Part shown: one piece after another, positions 57,134 through 64,000 of the stretch
How positions within the stretch are numbered: position 1 is the first letter of the stretch
Layout: every line of letters begins with the position of its first letter
Source: Cucumis sativus
Lineage: Eukaryota > Streptophyta > Magnoliopsida > Cucurbitales > Cucurbitaceae
DNA length: 64,000 bases
Assembly (NCBI RefSeq): GCF_000004075.3
Contig: NC_026655.2
Coordinates: 6,200,001 to 6,264,000, forward strand
Direction of reading: 5' to 3'
Program-made: the position numbers and the translations under genes
The notes under the pieces: model-generated
What the model was told of the DNA's origin: nothing
Seen by the model: the letters and a program-made list of their open reading frames with translations, nothing else
The model's database searches: none

Positions 57134-60100
57134 TCATGAATAGTTTTAACAGATTATAAAGATGGGTTTTGAAGATACCGACGGTGGGTTCTGGATTGGC
57201 CCACAAAGGTTTGAAATTGATGTGTTTGTCTGTATCTTCAAGCCATAATATTAATGGCCGTCTTGCAGAGAAGTTTGGATGTTGATTAGAGGATGTCATT
57301 TTCGGTTAATTCAATACATGAGCATTTGACGTCTTTCATTGGCGTTAGGATCAAAGACTTAGTCAACTAAGTAGGATATTACTGTGACTTTGAGTGTGAC
57401 CGTGGATCTTTTCATACTATACGAATACTTCCATTCAATTTTCAATTCTATTATTCGTTTGCTGTATAGTTTAATGAATTGAATTTTCTAATTATCGTAA
57501 TGTTTAGTGTTTAGCTCGTTGTCTACCAGCTCAGCTGGTTCCTTCCATACGATGACAGTTTGTTTAACTATCAAAATATCTCTTTCAAGTGTACTCTGTC
57601 TTAATCCTTCAGTTTTTTAACTTCAAAATTAGTTTGGCTAAAAGAATATCGCACAGTGCACTTGTGGGTTTAGAAATTTGAAATTGGTTTGGGACAAATT
57701 TCATGGTTTAAAGTGTTCATTTCTAAAATTCAGAGATCAAATAAACAACTCCTCCAAATTTTAGATATCCAAAAATGTATTTTGACAAAAAGATATTTTA
57801 GTTATGTTATTTGTTATAGTTGAATTTGAACTTATATACTTCGAAAGTGTTCAACTTTAGTCTCCCTTCAAATAAATTGTAAGAAGAAGACTTCAATATC
57901 AATTTGGAGTTAGAAATATGGCTGAAATACCACACTACACTTTTGATCTATCTACTTTTAAATTTGTTCTATTTTAATTTATATATTTCCAAACGATTCT
58001 CGAGGGTTAGATTTAAGTTTATGAGGAGGTATATTATTGTGTTTGAATGTAATTTTGAACTTGTCAAATAAGAATCTCATTTCATTTCTTTATAAAGTTC
58101 TAGCTAGTCTGATCGATGTAGTTTGAGAATTGGTCAAAAATTTTAATTAAGAAAACGGTCACATATTAGAGACATATATGAAAGAATCAAACTCATCCAT
58201 TGAAAGAGTTGTTTTTGTTTGAACTATAAACGATCCATGAGGAGTCAAGGATGTGGGTGAGGCCGATCCCACACAAGATCAACCTCTTAGGCCTCGATTG
58301 ACTGGAGTGGGTTGACCCTCTAGGTCTATGGCCACCACAATGGGCCCAACCATCTACTTAGCCCACGCCATTAGTCTCATCTTTAGGCTTTGACGTTGGT
58401 ATGTATTCATACCTCATGCCTATGCGTCAGCCTTTATGGCTTATTGCCTCATACCTCCTCATGTGATCATCCCCCGGCCCACGTCTTTATGTCTCGGCTT
58501 TAAGGCTTCACCACCTAGGCTAGTCTTAGAGTTCAACTCTTTAATTTAGATCTACCACCTTAATTTGTCTCAATCATTTGTCTCTGGATACTTTCACCCA
58601 CAATACTTTTGGAAGTACAAGTAAAATCTTATATTGACTAAGGAGGAAAGTGATTAAGAGTATATAAGTTAGACAATTATCTTCAATAATATGTCTTACA
58701 CACCACCTCATATTACCCCTACTTAAATTAGGACAAGAATGTGAAGACAATAGACCTCAAGCATACAACGAAGCCTACAATACGTCAAAACTTTTCTTAT
58801 CTGATGACATAGATTATCTCCCTAACCATACACATTTAATGGCTAGCTAAATGCACAAAAAAGGGACAATACACATGGTGTAAATTGTGTGAGATACTCC
58901 ACAACTAAGTAATCTTGGTTGAGACTCCAGAACAATCTGGTAGAAGAAATAACTAAGAAAGAATGAACTAAAAGACCTTAAAATTAAAAGAGGTAAGTTT
59001 AATAATAAAACAACTTTAACAAATATCATTCAAATTAAATAAAAGTTCAAAAAGTTGTAGACTACAAAATCAAAATTAATTAGACGAAGTTAAACAATAT
59101 TATTCAAAGATTAAAGAATTGATAGAATTAACTTTTGATGAATAAAACATAAGCATTTGAAAATTAACCATTGAAGCTGATTTTATTGTTGTATTGACAT
59201 AAAAGATGATATCGCTACAATTAATAGACTAATGACATGAAATCATTTATACTATCGGAACACATTCTCGTAGTGTATTGAAAAACGTAAGCACATCATT
59301 TATACCTTAACAACACAATCACTTTCATTACGTCACAATCGTTCCAATTTATCCTATCCTTTATGAGACCAACTTCAAGAAACAAAAAAAAAAATGAAAG
59401 AAGAATCTCTTCAATTGATATCTTCCTTTCTCTTTAAACTTTTGTCTTCATGACCCTCTGAAAGTTTATATCTTTCTTCTAAATTGTTTTTCTTTTGTTT
59501 TGTCCACATCTCAATCCTCACATGCACCACACACTACACACCAAACCAAACCAAGCCAAGCCAAACGAAGCCACCTCAAAATATAATTTCATATATTTTT
59601 TTATGTTTCTAAAATATATAGTATATAATAATTGTGGGGATAGAGATTCTTTGGAAGAGATTTTGGTGATATTGTTTTTTAAATATTTTCAACTTTTTGA
59701 TATAATTTTTTTTAAAAATAAACTAATTTTAAGAAATATTGTAAGGGATAAAATTGTGGAAATTTTAGTAACTAAAATTTAGATTCTAAGAATACAAGTG
59801 TCTAAGAATATCACGGGACATTTTTTTTTTAATTTTTAAGACTAAAAACTTTGGACTTTGTCAAAAGAAAATTAAAAGGAAATTCCAAAAGAGTAAAATA
59901 ATATGACCCAAAATAGAACAAAAAACTTGAAAGTAGATCTCCAAACTTAGATAAAATTACAATCACTCCAATCCCCATAGGAAGAAGAAGAGTAAAAACA
60001 AGAGAAATTAACATATTCATATTGCTACGTTGCGTCTTTTTTCACATGAGAAAAGCAGAAACACACACACAAGCTGCAGAGATCAAATATAATAACTACA

Positions 60101-60164
60101 AACATATAGTAGAAAGAGAGAGAGATCAGCAACGCCACGACCCAACAGCGATGGTACGTGGCGG
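57134..60164. other. Intergenic region, transporter to GDSL gene
   Basis: Three kb without a supported gene. The first few hundred bases upstream of the transporter contain a 119-codon minus-strand frame (57299-56940) that overlaps the transporter start in another frame. A GC-richer block at 58230-58520 (words such as GGGCCCAACCATC, CCCCCGGCCCACG) differs in composition from the flanks and may be an old transposon piece. The pyrimidine- and CA-rich patch at 59515-59575 is low complexity. Confidence 0.5.
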
Positions 60165-62075
60165 TCAGATGAGGGCCAACTGTTGGACATTGATGGGGTA
60201 GGAGTCGGAGGGCGGACCTCGGAAAGCTCGGCCGGCGAGAATGTAGGAGGCCGCTTCAGTTGGATGAAAGGCATCCCAAAAGACATACTCGTTTCGGTTA
60301 AGGCATGGAAATTGGAGAGGTAAACATGTGATTTGGCCTCTGTTTAAACCTACTCCACAGCATGCTGTGTCCACTACGCTAAACCCTGCATGCACATTTT
60401 CATTTTATTAACTTCTTCCCTAACCTAAATAATAATTAGTCATACCAAATTCAACAATCAAAATTAAAGTTACATTTTCTAAGTATTGCCCAAATAAATT
60501 GGGCCTTGTCCATTAATTTATTCAACATGTGTGTGTGTGTATACATAATATATATGAGAATGTCTCACCGTATGTCTCAGGGTTGTTCAAGATGTCGCCA
60601 AAAATGCCATAGATATTAGTATACACAAATTTGGTATCAGGATACTGGCTATTTAGCTGAGTTACTAGCGATTTCAACCCTTCATTAAAGGCTCCCAACA
60701 TCTCGTTCACCTTATCGGCGCACCGCCCCGGAAGGGTAACCCCGGTCGCCCTCTGGTTAGGAATACAACCCAACGGTCCCAATCCGGCTATCACAAGCTT
60801 TTTCACCCCTACGCTTTGCAGTGCCTATACATGCATTCGCACGATGTATATGTATGGTTGTATTATTTTTTGATAGTAACTAATAGTTTTGCACGGTTAG
60901 ATATATGAAAGAGAAACTTACGAGAAGCTGTCGAGAATAACGATTAAGAAGAAGGTTGGCGAATTGGTTAGAGTTGTATCTGAATCTTGTAGTGTATAGA
61001 TTGGGCATTAAGTAGTTGTTTATGTAATCGTTGCTTCCAAACGCTAAAAAGGCTATGGATTTTGATAAGTAACGAGTGAGATTCCAACTTCCCATTGATC
61101 TCCTTAAGTCATTTAGAGTGCTTTCGAAATTCACCACTTGTTGGCTTAGAGTGTACCTATCTCCCTGTATTATGCAATATACCAATGCATTATACTTTCT
61201 TTAAGACATAATTATGATTAGGTGTAGCTATTAATTTCATACATATTAATCTTAATAATACTGCTATAAATCATTTATGTAATACTATTTTACTGATGAA
61301 AGTGTGTATATATAAACCAGTTTGACAACTACTTTGTTACTTTTTCTTAACGAAGCCTACACACTAAATTTTACCTTTTAGGAATATTTTCCAAAACCTA
61401 AACTAAAATTTTAAAACTAAAATGAAGTAAATTAGATTTAACGGAAACTAATTTTACTATAAATACAAACATCCTATTCAATTGATAAATAAGATCATCA
61501 TAATTTTTTAAAATCCATTTTTAATTATATCTAAAACATACTTTTAATCCATCAAAAATTACTTCAAACTTTTATAAATAAAAGAATACATACGTAGTGT
61601 CGGCCGGTCTCGTCGAGGATGCCGGCAGCCGCCGAAGCGTAGTTGACGCCGTTCAGTATTCTGTCTCCGGAAGTGTCCGGATTTGAAAATTCTGGAGCGT
61701 TTGGAATTCCAAGCATGTCCACTGCATCATATATATCACCACTTCTTAATCACCAAAATGTTTTTCTTTTTTCTTTAATGAAAAAAATTTAGTTAATAAT
61801 ATTATATTTGTACCAAACATATCTATAACTGTTCTTCCATTAGAGAATCTCCCAGTAGGACCATCAGTAAAATCAACGCCATAAGGATAATAATTGGCTC
61901 TTGCAGCTGAATGCAGAAAATTATTGTTCCCAACATCCACAAGAGAGTCTCCAAACACAAAAATCGCCGAAACCCCATTTTCTGCCTCAACCATTTGATA
62001 AGAACTTTTGAGGAATACGAGCACGACGACCCCCGCAGCGGCCGCCATGAAACGATGTAGTCGGTTGGATATCAT
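60165..62075 (-). CDS. GDSL esterase/lipase, five exons
   Basis: Minus-strand exons 62075-61814, 61721-61594, 61164-60922, 60824-60569 and 60385-60165 (GT-AG borders) join to 369 residues, the usual size and exon number for plant GDSL lipases. A signal peptide (hydrophobic [12 protein letters not shown], about 11-22) indicates secretion. The SGNH blocks are complete: [15 protein letters not shown] with nucleophile Ser44, [10 protein letters not shown] (block II Gly), [10 protein letters not shown] with Asn175, and DAFHPTEAA with Asp334 and His337. Also visible are GPLGCIPNQ and DTACCGVG, typical of the family. These enzymes hydrolyse acyl esters of cutin, wax or phenolic conjugates in the wall; the substrate is not predictable here. 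Confidence 0.93.
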
Positions 62076-62132
62076 GATCAGAACTATGGAAATGTAATGG
62101 GATTAATTATATTGAGGGGAGGTTGTGTGGGT

Positions 62133-62144
62133 TTATATATAAAA
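62133..62144 (-). promoter_or_regulatory. TATA box of the GDSL gene
   Basis: On the minus strand TTTTATATATAAAC lies about 60 bases before the start codon, the expected spacing for a short leader. Confidence 0.55.
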
Positions 62145-64000
62145 GGGAATGTGATATTAATTACAAGGGTAAAAGTTTTAAAACGGAAAAGTTTGTCAGT
62201 TATTTTGATGGCGTAGGTCAGCTTTTTGGCTCATGCTTCTTGCTTGATCACTCATGAATGAAATGGAAACGTTCATGTATATCGTTTTGAAGACAGGTGT
62301 TCTTCATGCATAAATCCCTATACATGTTTTGTAACTGTCTTTTCTTTTTGGTACGTAATATAAACAAATATGATTACTCCTAAACAATAATGTTCATATC
62401 GGTCAAAAGTTGTTCAAGTAGAGAGTTCAAAGTGTAACGGATAGCTTTGTAATTGTATGAAGAGAGAATAGGTAGTCAAAGTAGGCTTGACTAATTAGTG
62501 ATGTTAATCTATCTTTTGATATCATCTTTTCTCATCATTTTTCAAGAGGTAGTTGTTGTATTAAAAAAGTTGCCAAACTATCTTTAAATTTACAAGAATT
62601 TCTCAATTTTTTTTATCAATATTTAAGAGCTACTATGTCACAACACCGACTATTGTATTTGAGTTATTTTATAATTGATCGTTTGGTTTATGTTGATGCC
62701 TCTATTTATATTTTCATAATTTCCTTTTTTGGTCTTTTGAGTTATTATATTTTCAGAATTTCTTGTAAATAACAAAAGCAAAAAACAAAAATAAATTATT
62801 TTTTTACACATATGTTTGTATAGACTCTAGAGATGGGTAGAAAGTTGAATTGAAAGAACATCATTTTTAATAGTTTAAAATGTAATAGATTTTGAATTTA
62901 AATTTCAAAATGCAAAGTTATTAAATTAAATAAAGATAAAACGTGTCATGTTATAAAACTTAATTTTTTTAATTAAAAATATATAGATAACTATGTTATT
63001 TATAATAAAGTATATAATATTACAAAATAATAATTACTTTAATTAAAAAATTAGAAACTTCAACTATTTGTATAGTTTATAAATAAGTATGGAACATAAT
63101 TGTTTAAATTAAAATTTAACTTTTAAATTCGTTGTCAAATAAATATTTAAAAACATGAAATACACTTTTAGATAAAATACACTTTTAAACTCTAAAATTT
63201 AATATTATTGTCTATTTGATTTTTGAGGTTTTAAGAGTACACTTCAGTTTCATGGATTTGAAAAATAGTTATAAATGGTCTATATCTATTAAAGTTAACT
63301 ATTAGTTTACTAACCAAAAAATGACAAGACGGTGTAATAACAATTATTCTAGTTTTTACATCATTCTTCATTTGGTCGTTAATGCAGGTGAAATAAAGGT
63401 TTGGTATCTTTTTTTTAGTTCATGATCACAGTTTTTTTTCCTGTGGGTGGTGGAAATCCTCTGTTTTCCATCACCTATAGGTATATGGGGTTTCCTTTCT
63501 TTTTCTCTATTTGTTTATTTTGATTCCAAGAATCTGATTTCTTGGAATTTCTTTTCTTTTGGAGAATGAGATTTGGTTTGTTTTGATTGGGAATTTTTGC
63601 GTTAGGATTCATTAGTGAGAATTGGAATGAAATTCAAGCAACCAAACAACGGAGCTTAGAACAGCTTTTCATTCTTCTTCTTTTATTTTGGCCAGTTTTC
63701 TTCAATAAAAATTGACAATCGTGGACAAAAATTGAGATTTCTCTATCTGGGTTCTTGGGAAAACGAAGAAAAAAGTTCAATTTGGAGATTGAAATTGAAA
63801 AAAAAAAAAAGAGGAGAAAATATGTTGATATTGATGCCGAAATCAAACAGAGCACTGCTGAAACTACGGAGACAAGTTTGCTAAAAAAGAAGATGAAAAA
63901 GCATAATTGTTATTTTAGTGCTACATCATTCTTTAGTTAGTCAAGTGACCGTCAATTTTTTCATATGGACCATTTATAATTTTAAAAAAAAAAACTTTAG
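62145..64000. other. Right-end intergenic region
   Basis: AT-rich, no supported gene. Short frames at 63634-63855 and 63755-63940 overlap on opposite strands, are low in complexity (Lys/Arg or Phe/Ile/Ser runs) and show no family motif. The slightly less AT-rich end, about 63440-63900, could be a leader or promoter of a gene beyond the window. Confidence 0.5.

Noticed and set aside
63634-63940. Overlapping opposite-strand frames at the right edge
   Set aside because: Low-complexity translation on both strands and no motif or splice support.

Overview
The window is nuclear DNA of a flowering plant. It has multi-exon genes with GT-AG introns, very AT-rich spacers, a plant LINE, miniature inverted-repeat elements, and plant-specific proteins (receptor-like proteins, class III peroxidase, PTAC14, PPR). 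Protein style and repeat style suggest a cucurbit, probably Cucumis. That is an inference from memory, not a database result.

Layout. 1-896 (-) is the N-terminal part of a GSO1/GSO2-type LRR receptor kinase that runs off the left edge. About 7.7 kb of AT-rich spacer with repeats follows. 8657-9742 (+) is an uncharacterised plant protein. 11525-13350 (+) is a three-exon class III peroxidase. 15223-37900 (+) is a tandem array of EIX2-like receptor-like proteins (extracellular LRRs, one membrane helix, no kinase): RLP-A is intact, RLP-B has a 2-base frameshift, RLP-C is intact, then comes a truncated and frameshifted 3' fragment, then RLP-D, intact. Promoter blocks and 3' flanks were duplicated with the genes. 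RLP-C and RLP-D share a 418-bp tract that I read as identical, inside otherwise diverged copies, which points to recent gene conversion.

38517 to about 43180 (-) is a decayed L1-type LINE inserted into the duplicated 3' flank of RLP-D. A 253-bp miniature inverted-repeat element sits inside the LINE, between exact 14-bp direct repeats. Right of it lie a degenerate GATACAC-rich repeat and a fossil Ty1-copia-like LTR with its primer-binding site.

The right third is ordinary gene space: a short PPR protein (45085-45861 +), PTAC14/PAP7 in 13 exons (47741-51834 +), mitochondrial ribosomal protein mS33 (53932-54892 +), an intronless cationic amino acid transporter (57133-55337 -) and a five-exon GDSL esterase/lipase (62075-60165 -). 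These genes have no operon-like relation. PTAC14 acts in plastid transcription, mS33 and possibly the PPR protein in organelle gene expression. The RLP array is the dynamic, probably immune-related part.
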